Origin: CAZGUX01 sp964529305
Lineage (GTDB): Bacteria; Acidobacteriota; Terriglobia; Bryobacterales; Bryobacteraceae
Direction of reading: 5' to 3'
Assembly: GCA_964529305.1 (NCBI GenBank)
Contig: CAZGUX010000277.1
Coordinates: 6,199 to 70,198, forward strand
Length of the DNA: 64,000 bases
A program made the translations under genes and the position numbers. This document shows, one piece after another, positions 15,963 to 25,574 of the stretch; within the stretch, counting starts at the first letter, position 1; every line of letters starts with the position of its first letter. The notes under the pieces are model-generated. The model searched no databases. It saw only the letters and a list, made by a program, of their open reading frames with translations, and had not been told where the DNA came from.

Positions 15963-17732
15963 ATGGGGTGGACTTCTGCTTTCTGGCTATTCTTCCTTCT
16001 CACGCCCTCGCTCCCCGGCCAGCTCCGCGGCCTGGCGACTACGACCGACGGCTCCCGCCTGTACTTCATTTCCAACCTGCGGCAACGTGAAACAGATCAG
16101 CACGTTTTTGAGAAAGTGTTCCTGCTCGATGAGCAAGGGTTTACATTGGCGGCGGAGCCCGCCAAGCCGGGTCTGGACGATCTCGACCTGTACTACCTCA
16201 CGTCCGTTCAAACAACGGAGGACGGATCTACCTTCCTTTACGGGCTGGATCGACCGTGCTACATCGGCAGCGGCTTTCGCCCATGCGCAAAAAAGGTAAC
16301 CAGCGCCACACTCGTCGCCGGATCGAGCAGGACCGAGATTCCCGGCGCCGCCAGCCTCAGCCGGAACGGACGCTGGCTGGTACGATATTCCGCTCCTGCC
16401 GCGTTTCATCCCTCCAACCGGATCGAGCGCGAGACTGGGGAAACGGTCAGCCTGCTTCCGTTCAGTTTCGGCGGCACGGATAACAGCCTGAACGCTCCGC
16501 TCGTGACTGGGGCGAATGGCGAGGTTCTGATCCCTTTCGGCAGCGGGCTTGCTTTGTGGACAAAGGCCGGCGGTTTGCGAAAACTTGCCCAGGCCGCGGT
16601 CGCGGCCGTCATGGACGATGCCGCGACGACCGTGGTGTACGAACCTTTCGGAGCGAGCGGGCGGCGGCAGTTGGCCGTGGTGGATGTGGCGAGCGGAAGG
16701 TCCTGGCCCCTCGGTTCCCCCCATCGGGACAACTACCTGCCTTCCGTAAGCAGCGATGGCCAGTGGGTGCTGTACCTCTCCAAAATCGCCGACATCCCGC
16801 AGTTGTTTTTCTCGCGGCGTGACGGAACCGCCTGGCGGCAATTGACAAACGGCCCGTCCGGCATCGCGGAGGCGGTGTTGTCCGGAGACGGCCGGCTGGC
16901 ATGGGCCGTCACAGGTGACGGGGCGGTCATCCGGATCGACACGGCTTCCGGTACTGCCGAGCAGCGAATCGCCGCGTTACCGGCGCTGGACGGAGCCCGG
17001 GGCGTCAACCCCTCGATTCCTCTGCTGGAGGAGGGTGCGCCTGGTTCTTCGTACACAATCACAGGCAGGAGCCTCGCTACCGAAACGGCGACCGCAACCC
17101 CACCCCTGCCTGAAGAACTGGGCGGCGTTCGGCTGATGCTCAACGGGCGTGCCCTTCCGCTCTACTTCGTCTCCCCGACCCGGATCGTCTTTCAGACTCC
17201 CTGGGACGCATCGCCGACGCCGCCCGTGTCGCCTGGCAAGGAAAGGGACTCGATTCTCGCCTTGAGAGCGGGCGATCCCTCGTTGGAATCCGCGGTTTTC
17301 TTCTCCGTCGTGCCGGAGGCGCCCCGCCCGGAGCCCTACTCCGTTCCAGTCGCGATCCACGAGGATTTCTCCTCCCTGGTGACTGCCGACGATCCAGCCC
17401 GCCACGGCGAGATTGTTCACCTCTACGCAACCGGCCTGGGACCGGTCGAACCGCCGGTACCCACTGGTTTTCCAGGACTCGACACCCCGCTGTCCCGTCT
17501 CGCTTTGGATTGGACTTGGCAATGGTATCGCTCTGGCGAGCCTCCCTCGCAGCGTGAAGGAATTCCGGCGGACGTTCTGTTCGCCGGTCTGGCCCCTGCT
17601 TTGGTTGGCTATTACCAGATCGACGTGAGAATCCCCCAGGGTCTTCAATCCGGCACCTGGGCTCTGCGTGTGAGGCGAGCCGGAGCAGGGTTGTGGACGG
17701 GTTCAGCTCTTTCGTGGTTTGCCGTTCGCTAG
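15963..17732 (+). CDS. Secreted propeller protein with TIGR03437-type C-terminal domain
   Basis: The ATG at 15963 begins a signal peptide (MGWTSAFWLFFLLTPSLPGQ), so the upstream in-frame start inside miaE is not used; 589 residues. The N-terminal two thirds contain TolB/WD40-like propeller strands (TTDGSRLYFISNLRQ, LSRNGRWLVRYSA, SSDGQWVLYLSK, LSGDGRLAWAVTGDG). The last 220 residues match the 'Solibacter uncharacterised C-terminal' domain: 'RIVFQTPWD', 'GEIVHLYATGLGPVEPPVPTG', 'VLFAGLAPALVGYYQIDVRI'. By family these are extracellular or surface proteins of unknown function, abundant in Bryobacterales. It is convergent with the DUF1501 gene at an 8-base gap. Confidence 0.85.
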   Translation: MGWTSAFWLFFLLTPSLPGQLRGLATTTDGSRLYFISNLRQRETDQHVFEKVFLLDEQGFTLAAEPAKPGLDDLDLYYLTSVQTTEDGSTFLYGLDRPCYIGSGFRPCAKKVTSATLVAGSSRTEIPGAASLSRNGRWLVRYSAPAAFHPSNRIERETGETVSLLPFSFGGTDNSLNAPLVTGANGEVLIPFGSGLALWTKAGGLRKLAQAAVAAVMDDAATTVVYEPFGASGRRQLAVVDVASGRSWPLGSPHRDNYLPSVSSDGQWVLYLSKIADIPQLFFSRRDGTAWRQLTNGPSGIAEAVLSGDGRLAWAVTGDGAVIRIDTASGTAEQRIAALPALDGARGVNPSIPLLEEGAPGSSYTITGRSLATETATATPPLPEELGGVRLMLNGRALPLYFVSPTRIVFQTPWDASPTPPVSPGKERDSILALRAGDPSLESAVFFSVVPEAPRPEPYSVPVAIHEDFSSLVTADDPARHGEIVHLYATGLGPVEPPVPTGFPGLDTPLSRLALDWTWQWYRSGEPPSQREGIPADVLFAGLAPALVGYYQIDVRIPQGLQSGTWALRVRRAGAGLWTGSALSWFAVR

Positions 17733-17740
17733 TCCGGACC

Positions 17741-19078
17741 TTACAGCAATTCCTGAATGGGCTGCCCCGTCGCGTCGTCGAGCGAGTTGGCGATCTTGAT
17801 CGGACGGCCGATGGGCGACATGTACTCGCGGGTCCAGTCAACGCCCAGCGCTTTGTAGATGGTGGCGAACAGGTCGCCCATACTGCAGGCTCGCTCGAGA
17901 GGTTGACCGCCGTCCTTGTCGCTCGCGCCGACCACACGGCCTCCGTGAATGCCGCCACCGCCTAATAGCAGCGACCAACAGTTCGGCCAATGGTCGCGGC
18001 CCAGGTCGGGATTCACAAACGGCGTCCGGCCGAATTCGCCCATCGCCAGCACCACCGTCGAGTCCAACAGGCCGCGCTGGTCGAGGTCGTCCAGCAGTGC
18101 CGACAATGTCCGGTCCAGCGGAGGAGACAGGCGCTCCTTGTGGCCCTTGTCGTTCAGCGAGTGCGTGTCCCACGAGTTCGAGTGGAACCCGGCCGCCGTC
18201 ACGAAGCGCGAACCGGCCTCCACCAGGCGCCGCGCCAACAGCGCACTTTGGCCGACGGCATCGCGCCCATACGCATCGCGGGTCTTGTCTGATTCCTGGC
18301 CCAGATCAAAAGCGCTGCGAACCGCCGGCGTCAGGATCATCTTCAACGCCTGGGCCCGGAAGGCATCCATGTTGGCGTGCTCGGCGCCTTCCACTGCGTT
18401 CCGATACGAACGGTCCACCACGTTCAGGAAAGCCTGGCGGTTTCGTACGGCGTCCTCGGAAACAGACTTCGGCAGGCTCAGATCGGCGACTCGGAACTCC
18501 TTTTGCGCCGGATCCGGGATGCACATCGGGTCGTAGTCCGGCCCCAGAAAGCCGGACCGGAAATATTCCTCGTACTGCCGGCTGCGTTCCCACATCGGCA
18601 CCAGGACATGCGGCGGAACGGCATTGCGGGGGCCGAGTTCCTTGGACACCACCGATCCGATGCTGGGGAACTGCATCGCGGGATTCACTTCGTGTCCGGT
18701 GATGGCGTAGTGCGTGCCTTGCGGATGGTCGTTGCCCCGCGTGTGCATCGACCGGATGATGGACAACTTGTCCATCCGTTTGGCCAGCTTTGGGAAGAGC
18801 TCGGAAATCTGAATGCCCGCGACGTTGGTGGAAATCGGCTTGAAAACCGAATTGGCTTTCGGGTCCCAGGTGTCCACCTGGCTCGGGCCGCCCTCCAGCC
18901 ATAGCAGAATCACCGACTGGGCCTTGCCTGCGGACGGGCGTCCTACCGCGGCCTGGGCCTCTCGCGCGGCCAGGAAGTGCGCGAGGTCAATGCCCAGGAA
19001 CCCCAGCGATCCGGCCTTGAGGAAGTCCCGCCGGGAAGAACCCAGCCCGCTCAGATTCAGGCATCCGCTCGAGGACAT
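17741..19078 (-). CDS. Tat-exported DUF1501 protein
   Basis: The start at 19078 (MSSSGCLNLSGLGSSRRDFL) is favoured by GAGAGG eight bases upstream; the ATG at 19096 lacks such a site. The 445-residue product carries a twin-arginine signal (SSRRDFLKAGSLGFLGIDLA) and DUF1501 features: 'SVILLWLEGGPSQVDTWDPK', 'LSIIRSMHTRGNDHPQGTHY', 'DDLDQRGLLDSTVVLAMGEF GRTP' and the closing 'DLFATIYKALGVDW'. The fold is related to alkaline phosphatases and sulfatases, but the catalytic role is unknown. In planctomycetes and acidobacteria it is usually next to a DUF1800 or DUF1553 cytochrome-like gene; no such partner is here, so this copy is solitary. Confidence 0.9.
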   Translation of the reverse strand: MSSSGCLNLSGLGSSRRDFLKAGSLGFLGIDLAHFLAAREAQAAVGRPSAGKAQSVILLWLEGGPSQVDTWDPKANSVFKPISTNVAGIQISELFPKLAKRMDKLSIIRSMHTRGNDHPQGTHYAITGHEVNPAMQFPSIGSVVSKELGPRNAVPPHVLVPMWERSRQYEEYFRSGFLGPDYDPMCIPDPAQKEFRVADLSLPKSVSEDAVRNRQAFLNVVDRSYRNAVEGAEHANMDAFRAQALKMILTPAVRSAFDLGQESDKTRDAYGRDAVGQSALLARRLVEAGSRFVTAAGFHSNSWDTHSLNDKGHKERLSPPLDRTLSALLDDLDQRGLLDSTVVLAMGEFGRTPFVNPDLGRDHWPNCWSLLLGGGGIHGGRVVGASDKDGGQPLERACSMGDLFATIYKALGVDWTREYMSPIGRPIKIANSLDDATGQPIQELL

Positions 19079-19170
19079 AAGTGATCCTCTCAGCATACGC
19101 CCAAAGCGGACTTTTTTGGTCAGCTTTTTAGCCTGAGTCGTCGTTCGAGAGAGTTACGGAAGAGGGAACA

Positions 19171-19246
<76 letters not shown>

Positions 19247-19337
19247 CTGTTCGGGCAGTAGGATCATTGTCACCCGGAATTAGCGGGTCTGTCAAACTGA
19301 ACGATAAGCCGTTCAAATCATTAGGCTTATAAAAGTG

Positions 19338-19365
19338 TTGACCTCCGGTTCATCTGTGCTAGACT
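19338..19365 (+). promoter_or_regulatory. Likely dnaA promoter
   Basis: TTGACC (19338-19343) and TAGACT (19360-19365) are spaced 16 bases apart and match sigma-70 -35 and -10 boxes at 5/6 and 4/6 positions. The transcript would have a leader of about 130 bases before dnaA. Confidence 0.5.
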
Positions 19366-19503
19366 TACGTTTCGGTCTTCGTAACGGAGAAGCTGAGAAG
19401 GACCGCCCCTCAACTCCAGAGCGATAAATTAGCGACTGCATCGAAGGGCCTCTGCACGGTTCCCTACCATGGGTACCCGAGGTTCGTATTGTCTCTTCTA
19501 TTC

Positions 19504-20814
19504 ATGAACGCCTGGGATCTGGTCAAGCGCCGCCTCGAAAACAAACTCAGCGAGGACAGCTTCCACAACTGGGTGAGTAAGACCTCGTTCAAGCGGTTGG
19601 AAGGGAATGTTCTTTGGGTGATGACCCCCAACGAGCAGACCAAACGCTGGATGGAAGAGGAGTACGGTGATCTGGTTCAACAGTGTTGCAGCACTTTGGA
19701 GTTGGGGATCGATCGCATCATTTACGAGGTGGGCAAGGTGGCTGCACCAATCAACAGAGAGGTCGAACAGACCCGGGATACTCCCTTCGAGTCGTTAAGC
19801 GGACCGCTCAATCCGAAGTTCACATTTGACTCGTTCGTCGTCGGGTCGTGTAACCAATTGGCGCACGCCGCCGCGAAGGCGGTAGCCAGTTACCCGACCC
19901 GCAGCTACAATCCGCTGTTTATCTACGGCGGAACGGGCATGGGGAAGACCCATCTGATGCATGCCGTGGGCCGCTCGCTGCTCGAGAACTTCGCGGGCAT
20001 GAAGATCATCTACACGTCGAGCGAGCGGTTCATGAACGAGATGATCAACTGCCTGCGCACGGATCGGATGAACCACTTCCACACGTTCTACCGCACGGCC
20101 GATGTACTGCTCGTGGATGATGTACAGGTGCTGGGTGGGAAAGAACGAACGCAGGAAGAGTTCTTTCACACCTTCAACCAGCTTTACGAAAACCAGAAGC
20201 AGATCGTGATCTCGAGCGATCAGGCGCCAAAGGAGATTCCCGGCCTGGTGGAGCGTTTGCGTTCAAGGTTCGAGTGGGGCCTGATGGTCGACATGCAACC
20301 GCCCGACCTCGAGACGAAGATGGCCATCCTCGACAAGAAGGCCGAGAGCGAAGGCGTGTCGCTGCCGGAGGAAGTCCGGACCTTCATAGCGACAAAGACC
20401 AAATCGAATGTGCGCGAACTGGAAGGAGCGCTGGTCAAGCTGATCGCCTTGTCTTCGCTCACCGGGACCTCGATCAGTCTACCCATGGCTCAGCAGGTGC
20501 TGCGGCATCTGGTTCACTCGAGCGATCGCCGGATCACCATCGACTCGATTCAGAAAGCCGTGTCGGAGCAGTTTGGATTAAAGCCTGGGCAGTTGAAAGA
20601 GAAGAGCAACACGCGGGCGATCGCCTACCCGCGCCAGATTGCAATGTACCTGGTGAAGGAGTTGACCCACGCGTCGTTGCCGGAGATCGGCCGCGCCTTT
20701 GGCGGCAAGCACCACACTACGGTCATCCATTCCGTGCAGAAAATTGAGTCGACACGGCAAAAGGATCCGGAATTGAACAGATTGATCCACAAGCTAATCG
20801 ATACATTGCAATGA
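19504..20814 (+). CDS. dnaA: Chromosomal replication initiator DnaA
   Basis: 436 residues from the ATG at 19504 (MNAWDLVKRRLENKLSEDSF); the TTG at 19489 is also in frame but less likely. Domains in order: N-terminal DnaB-interacting domain I (1-80, 'SFHNWVSKTSFKRLEGNVLW'), short linker, AAA+ domain with Walker A GGTGMGKTH (about 142-150), Walker B VLLVDDVQ, sensor and arginine finger region 'ERLRSRFEWGLMVDMQPPD', and C-terminal helix-turn-helix domain IV with the DnaA-box signature HHTTVIHS near 400-410. It initiates replication by binding DnaA boxes, some of which lie in the gap to dnaN. The leading gene order dnaA-dnaN-gyrB is typical of an origin region. Confidence 0.97.
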   Translation: MNAWDLVKRRLENKLSEDSFHNWVSKTSFKRLEGNVLWVMTPNEQTKRWMEEEYGDLVQQCCSTLELGIDRIIYEVGKVAAPINREVEQTRDTPFESLSGPLNPKFTFDSFVVGSCNQLAHAAAKAVASYPTRSYNPLFIYGGTGMGKTHLMHAVGRSLLENFAGMKIIYTSSERFMNEMINCLRTDRMNHFHTFYRTADVLLVDDVQVLGGKERTQEEFFHTFNQLYENQKQIVISSDQAPKEIPGLVERLRSRFEWGLMVDMQPPDLETKMAILDKKAESEGVSLPEEVRTFIATKTKSNVRELEGALVKLIALSSLTGTSISLPMAQQVLRHLVHSSDRRITIDSIQKAVSEQFGLKPGQLKEKSNTRAIAYPRQIAMYLVKELTHASLPEIGRAFGGKHHTTVIHSVQKIESTRQKDPELNRLIHKLIDTLQ

Positions 20815-21052
20815 GGTTAGGTATGTTTTCCACATACCTGGTCACAGGGCGCTGTGGAAGGACCTGCAAAACGGAATCCCAGGCTGGTTCTTCCTGAACC
20901 GTCCGCAGCGGAATCCACCGGAAGCGATGCCGGAACGCCCAAAGTTTTGTATAATTTAGAGAGTAATCCACATTTTCACAAGCCCTATGAATACGGTTCT
21001 TCTGTAAGTCTCTGACTAACCATAGGAACAATCAGATCAGGAGCAGCGGGCA
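20815..21052. other. Putative oriC: dnaA-dnaN intergenic region with DnaA boxes
   Basis: A consensus DnaA box TTTTCCACA (20826-20834, matches TTWTNCACA) and two single-mismatch boxes, TAATCCACA (20964-20972) and ATTTTCACA (20972-20980), lie in this AT-richer gap. Origins often sit next to dnaA, so this is the best oriC candidate in the window. The gap upstream of dnaA (19247-19503) has no box of this quality. Confidence 0.55.
20950..20955 (+). promoter_or_regulatory. Candidate dnaN -10 element
   Basis: A perfect TATAAT lies 97 bases before the dnaN ATG in an AT-rich stretch; no convincing -35 box is seen at the standard distance. Confidence 0.35.
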
Positions 21053-22168
21053 ATGGAATTCACGGTTAGCAAATCAGACCTTGTACGTGAGCTTGGGCTA
21101 TCGCAGGGTGTTGTCGAAAAGAAGACGACCATCCCGATTCTGTCGAACGTGTTGTTCGAGGCGAAAGAGGGACATGTCGCATTGACCGCCACGGACCTGG
21201 AACTGGGAATCCGCTGTTCGTGCCCTGCAAAGATCAGGAAGGAAGGCGCGGGGACGATTCCGGCCAAACGGCTGCTCGACTACGTTCGGCTGCTGCCGGA
21301 GTCCGAGATCACGCTGAAGTTCCTGGAGAACCACTGGGTCCAGATCACCTGCGGGCGCTCGCGGACCAAGATGGCGGGGATGTCGCGGGAGAGCTTTCCG
21401 GAGTTGCCGCAAATGCCTTCGCCGATGGCGGAGGTTCCGGCCTCGCTGCTGTCATCGATGATCTCGAAGACCATTTTTGCAATCTCCGCGGAAGAATCCA
21501 GATTCACGCTGAACGGCGCCTTGCTTCTGCTCCGCCAGGAGACGGCGGCCATGGTCTCGACCGACGGACATCGCCTGGCCTATGTCGAGACGGGAATCGA
21601 GGCGGGAACTTCCGCCGCGAACGTGCGCGTCCTGGTTCCGAAGAAGGCGATGACGGAGATTCTGCGCTTGTCGTCGGAGACCGGTGAGGGGGGACGGCTG
21701 ATCATCGCGGGCGACGACAATCACTTGTTCTTCCGGTTCGGTGACCGCCTTTTGATTACACGCAAGCTGACCGGGAACTTTCCCGACTACGAGCGTGTGT
21801 TGCCCAAGGACAATCAGTTCACGGCCACGCTGCAGAAGGAAGACATCAAGTCGGCCGTCGAGCGCGTTGCGCAGTTTGCCGATGAGCGATCGCGAGCCAT
21901 CCGGCTGCAATTCACCGAGGGCGAAGTGAAGGTGTTCACGTCATCGGTCGAGACCGGTGAGAGCGAAGAAAGCGTCCCCAGCGTGTACACCGGCCCGGAA
22001 GTCGATATTGGTTTTAATGCACAGTACCTGCTGGACTTCTTCCGGGCAGTCCCCTCGTCGGAGATCGCGTTCCGATTGAAGGATCAGCGTAGCGCCGGTG
22101 AGTTGGTTCCCGCGGGCGAACCTGGTCCGTTTACGTATCGCTATGTTGTGATGCCGATGCGCATCTGA
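21053..22168 (+). CDS. dnaN: DNA polymerase III beta sliding clamp
   Basis: 371 residues, normal for the family (about 365-375). The three topologically equal domains are recognisable: an N-terminal domain with 'TTIPILSNVLFEAKEGHVAL TATDLELGI', a middle domain with 'ALLLLRQETAAMVSTDGHRL' and a C-terminal domain with 'VDIGFNAQYLLDFFRAVPSS'. The C-terminus ends in the family-typical 'YRYVVMPMRI'. The protein forms a ring dimer that tethers DNA polymerase to DNA. It lies between the putative oriC and gyrB; no recF intervenes (17-base gap to gyrB). Confidence 0.97.
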   Translation: MEFTVSKSDLVRELGLSQGVVEKKTTIPILSNVLFEAKEGHVALTATDLELGIRCSCPAKIRKEGAGTIPAKRLLDYVRLLPESEITLKFLENHWVQITCGRSRTKMAGMSRESFPELPQMPSPMAEVPASLLSSMISKTIFAISAEESRFTLNGALLLLRQETAAMVSTDGHRLAYVETGIEAGTSAANVRVLVPKKAMTEILRLSSETGEGGRLIIAGDDNHLFFRFGDRLLITRKLTGNFPDYERVLPKDNQFTATLQKEDIKSAVERVAQFADERSRAIRLQFTEGEVKVFTSSVETGESEESVPSVYTGPEVDIGFNAQYLLDFFRAVPSSEIAFRLKDQRSAGELVPAGEPGPFTYRYVVMPMRI

Positions 22169-22185
22169 ATTGTAGTTGCTCTCCT

Positions 22186-24618
22186 ATGGCCAACGAAGGA
22201 AACATTCCGGAAGTTTACGATTCCAGTAGCATCAAGGTTTTGGAGGGGTTGGAAGCCGTCCGGCTTCGCCCCGCCATGTATATCGGTTCCACGGGCGAGA
22301 TGGGGTTGCACCACCTGGTGTACGAAGTGGTCGACAATTCCGTGGATGAGGCGCTCGCTGGCTTCTGCACGGAGATCACCGCGACGATCCATATCGACAA
22401 CTCGCTGACCGTGATCGATAACGGCCGGGGAATTCCCGTGGACATCAAGGAGGAGTTCGGCATCTCGGCGGCGGAAGTCGTCATGACGAAACTCCATGCC
22501 GGGGGCAAGTTCGACTCCAAAACCTACAAGGTCTCGGGAGGATTGCACGGCGTCGGCGTGAGTTGCGTCAACGCGCTTTCCGAGCGGCTGGAACTCGAGA
22601 TCTGGCGCGCCGGCGCGACCTGGCAGCAGGAGTATGAGCGCGGGATTCCCAAAGGACCGCTCACCAAAGTTGGAAAAGCAGGCCGGCGGACCGGGACCAA
22701 AGTCACCTTCAAGCCGGACCCGACCATCATGGATGCCACGGTGTTCAACTTCGACACCCTGGCGCAGCGTCTGCGGGAACTGGCGTTTCTGAACAAAGGC
22801 CTGAAGATCGTCCTCACCGACGAGCGGGTGGATCCCATCCGCAAGCACGAGTTCCTGTACGAGGGCGGCATCGCGGAGTTCATCAGGCATCTGAATCGCG
22901 GTAAGACCGTTCTGCACGACAAGCCCATCCACTTCGAGGCTACGAAGGATCTGCCGAACGGAGGCGCCCTCACCATGGAAGTCGCGCTTCAGTACAACGA
23001 CGGCTACTCGGAGAATGTCTTCAGCTTCGCCAACAACATCAACACGGTGGATGGCGGCACGCACCTGACCGGGTTCCGCAGCGCCCTGACCCGGACCATC
23101 AACGCCTTCGGGCAGCAGTCGGGCATCATCAAGGACGCCAAGGAGAACCTCACCGGCGACGACGTGCGTGAGGGCCTGACCGCGGTCGTCAGCGTCAAGA
23201 TCCCGCAGCCGCAGTTCGAAGGACAGACCAAGGGAAAACTGAACAGCGACATCAGCGGGATCGTGACGCAATTCGTCAACGAATTCCTGGGCGAGTATTT
23301 CGAGAAGAACTCGACCGTCATGCGGCGGATTGTGTCGAAGGCGATCGATGCGGCCCGGGCCCGCGAAGCGGCGCGCAAGGCTCGCGATCTGACCCGCCGG
23401 AAGGGCGCGCTCGACTCGGGTGGGCTGCCCGGAAAGCTGGCCGATTGCCAGGAGAAGGACCCGGAACGCTGCGAGGTGTTCCTCGTCGAGGGCGAGTCGG
23501 CCGGCGGCACGGCCAAGCAGGGCCGCGACCGGAGATTCCAGGCCATTCTTCCGCTGAAGGGGAAGATCCTGAACGTGGAGAAGGCCCGCTACGACAAGAT
23601 GTTGGGCCACGAGGAAATCCGGGCCATGATCACCGCGCTCGGCACAGGGATCGGCAAAGACGACTTCGATATCTCCAGGCTTCGCTACAACAAGGTCATC
23701 ATCATGACCGACGCGGATGTGGATGGCTCCCACATCCGGACGTTGCTGCTGACATTCTTCTTCCGCCACATGCAGGAGTTGATCCTGCGCGGGCACATCT
23801 TCATCGCGCAACCGCCGCTCTACCGCATCAAAAAGGGCAAGAGCGAGAAGTACATCAAGGACGAGAAGGAATTCGTACGCGAGATCATGCGGCGCGCCAC
23901 GGACAACCTGGCGCTTGAAATCGGCGGCGCGAACGGTTCGGCGATGCTGAAGATCGAGGACAAAGAGCTGCGCAACTTCCTGATGAATCTCGACGAGTAC
24001 GAGCAGATCTTCCAGAAGGTGGAACGGCGGATGCGCGTGCGGCGCGTGGTGGAAGCGCTGGCCAGGCTCGAATTCAAGCTCGACACCCGCACGGATTTTG
24101 CCGAGCGCGGAAACCTGGATGCTGTCGCCGCCGAGTTGAGGAAGAGCAATGTCCCGGTCGACGTGAAGCCGGACGAGGAGCATTCGGCGTGGATGCTGAC
24201 GTTCCAGGACGCGACCCAGGCGGAGCGCCGGGTGAACGTGGAACTGGCGGCATCGCCCGAGTATCGCCGCCTGCGGGCGCTGTCACGGGACGTTGCCCGC
24301 TACAATCAGCCGCCCTTCACCGTGGTGAAGCAGACGGCGCGCGATACGTTGAACAACTGGTCCGAACTGCTCGAGCACATCAAGACCGAAGGCAAGCGGG
24401 ACGCGACCGTACAGCGTTACAAGGGCCTTGGCGAGATGAACGCGGAGCAGTTGGCGGAGACGACGATGAACCCGGCGAAGCGCACTTTGCTGCGGGTCCG
24501 GCTTGAGGACGCGGTAGAGAGCGAAGAAATCTTCTCCACGCTCATGGGTGAAGACGTCGAAAGCCGCCGGAAGTTCATCGAAGAGAACGCGCTCGAAGTG
24601 AAGAATCTCGACATCTAA
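22186..24618 (+). CDS. gyrB: DNA gyrase subunit B
   Basis: 810 residues. GHKL ATPase motifs are clear: YEVVDNSVDEALAG, VIDNGRGIPVDIKEE and KVSGGLHGVGVSCVNALSE. The transducer region carries 'TVDGGTHLTGFRSALTRTIN', and the Toprim domain has LVEGESAGGTAKQGRDR, QAILPLKGKILNVEKARYDK and the acidic MTDADVDGSHIRTLLL. Near residue 560-720 there is the insertion of about 160 residues seen in the longer gyrase B type, and the C-terminus has QRYKGLGEMNAEQLAETTMN. With GyrA (not in the window) it introduces negative supercoils. It is the last gene of the replication block; the sequence after it is an accessory island. Confidence 0.97.
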   Translation: MANEGNIPEVYDSSSIKVLEGLEAVRLRPAMYIGSTGEMGLHHLVYEVVDNSVDEALAGFCTEITATIHIDNSLTVIDNGRGIPVDIKEEFGISAAEVVMTKLHAGGKFDSKTYKVSGGLHGVGVSCVNALSERLELEIWRAGATWQQEYERGIPKGPLTKVGKAGRRTGTKVTFKPDPTIMDATVFNFDTLAQRLRELAFLNKGLKIVLTDERVDPIRKHEFLYEGGIAEFIRHLNRGKTVLHDKPIHFEATKDLPNGGALTMEVALQYNDGYSENVFSFANNINTVDGGTHLTGFRSALTRTINAFGQQSGIIKDAKENLTGDDVREGLTAVVSVKIPQPQFEGQTKGKLNSDISGIVTQFVNEFLGEYFEKNSTVMRRIVSKAIDAARAREAARKARDLTRRKGALDSGGLPGKLADCQEKDPERCEVFLVEGESAGGTAKQGRDRRFQAILPLKGKILNVEKARYDKMLGHEEIRAMITALGTGIGKDDFDISRLRYNKVIIMTDADVDGSHIRTLLLTFFFRHMQELILRGHIFIAQPPLYRIKKGKSEKYIKDEKEFVREIMRRATDNLALEIGGANGSAMLKIEDKELRNFLMNLDEYEQIFQKVERRMRVRRVVEALARLEFKLDTRTDFAERGNLDAVAAELRKSNVPVDVKPDEEHSAWMLTFQDATQAERRVNVELAASPEYRRLRALSRDVARYNQPPFTVVKQTARDTLNNWSELLEHIKTEGKRDATVQRYKGLGEMNAEQLAETTMNPAKRTLLRVRLEDAVESEEIFSTLMGEDVESRRKFIEENALEVKNLDI

Positions 24619-24661
24619 GCGCAGTCCCCGCCGTTACGCGCGCGGTTCGCCGCGAGAAGCC

Positions 24662-24693
24662 GTGAAAAATTTGGGGCGGTCACCCCGTTTCAC
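24662..24693. repeat. REP-like palindrome, single copy
   Basis: GTGAAA...TTTCAC outer arms and GGGG/CCCC inner arms make a hairpin. The sequence is related to the arms of the paired element at 27868-27967 and to 34081-34102. It sits between gyrB and the transposase remnant. Confidence 0.65.
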
Positions 24694-24725
24694 GACCACA
24701 ACTCGTTGATTCTCCGGCAACCGAC

Positions 24726-25355
24726 GTGGAAGCAGAAGTGTGGGCATTCGTCCAGATCAAAGAAGGCCATCGGACAGAGGACCACGACGAGTCACTTGGC
24801 GATTGCTATACCTGGGTCGCGATTGAGCGGAACTCAAAACTGGTACTGGCGTCCGTCACCGGCAAGCGGTCGGCCGAGAACGCGATGGAATTGATGCGCA
24901 AGGTTCGCCGCGCCACTTCGCCTGACGTGCGGTTTCAGTTGACGACGGACGGCTTCCCGGCCTACCCCGCTGCCGTTGACGAGATGCTCGGGGATCGCTG
25001 CGATTACGCCCAACTGATCAAAGTGTACCGAGCCCCGCGCGAGGGCGAACAACGCTACTCGCCTGCGAAGATTTCGGAGGTGGTCCCAATCGCGGTGTTT
25101 GGAAACCCCGATCCCGAGCGCATCTGCACGTCAATCGTGGAGCGCCAGAACCTCACGATGCGGACGCAGATTCGCAGGCTCACCCGCCTGACGAACGCCT
25201 TCAGCAAGAAGTTGGAGAACCACCAAGCGGCCATCGCGCTCCACTTGGCGTACTACAACTTTTGCCGGATTCACGGGAGCCTTCGGGTGACGCCTGCGAT
25301 GGAAGCGGGGGTCACGACTCGCGTGTGGACGATTGGCGATCTACTAACCGCTTGA
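24726..25355 (+). pseudogene. Truncated IS1-like DDE transposase
   Basis: About 209 residues of the catalytic part of an IS1-family-like transposase: 'LVLASVTGKRSAENAMELMR', 'FQLTTDGFPAYPAAVDEML', and the typical SIVERQNLTMRTQIRRLTR followed by 'YYNFCRIHGSLRVTPAMEAG'. The second D (TTDG) and the E (VERQN) are present, but where active members have DExW the sequence reads AEVW, so the first catalytic Asp is missing. The N-terminal zinc-finger/helix-turn-helix half is also absent: upstream sequence turns at once into a REP-like palindrome. No terminal inverted repeats are visible. It is best read as a dead remnant. Confidence 0.75.
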
Positions 25356-25574
25356 CGCCGAAACATTTCCTCACTATTCTGTTTAAGCGCTTTGCACTAT
25401 GCCTTTACGGAGACTCGAAGGTCGACGCGCGATGGCGATTTCGCCCCTCCTCCACTCCCGCGAGTCATTCAGCCACTGTGATATAAAGACTGGGTGCAAA
25501 AATGCCGATCCAGGTGGCATGGGGCAGCCGCCCGGATCCGGTCCAAGTTCTGCTTCTCGCTGAAAAATTAGCAC

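Noticed and set aside
19357..19363. TGCTAGA half-site in the dnaA promoter
   Set aside because: It equals one half of the BlaI-type palindrome, but a lone 7-mer is expected by chance and no second half is present.
22141..24183. A 680-codon open frame antisense to gyrB
   Set aside because: It lies wholly in the shadow of gyrB, has a composition driven by the sense codons and no motif or start site. High-GC genes often leave such antisense frames.
24726..25355. Active insertion sequence
   Set aside because: The N-terminal half and the first catalytic Asp are missing and no terminal inverted repeats are visible, so it is listed as a remnant.
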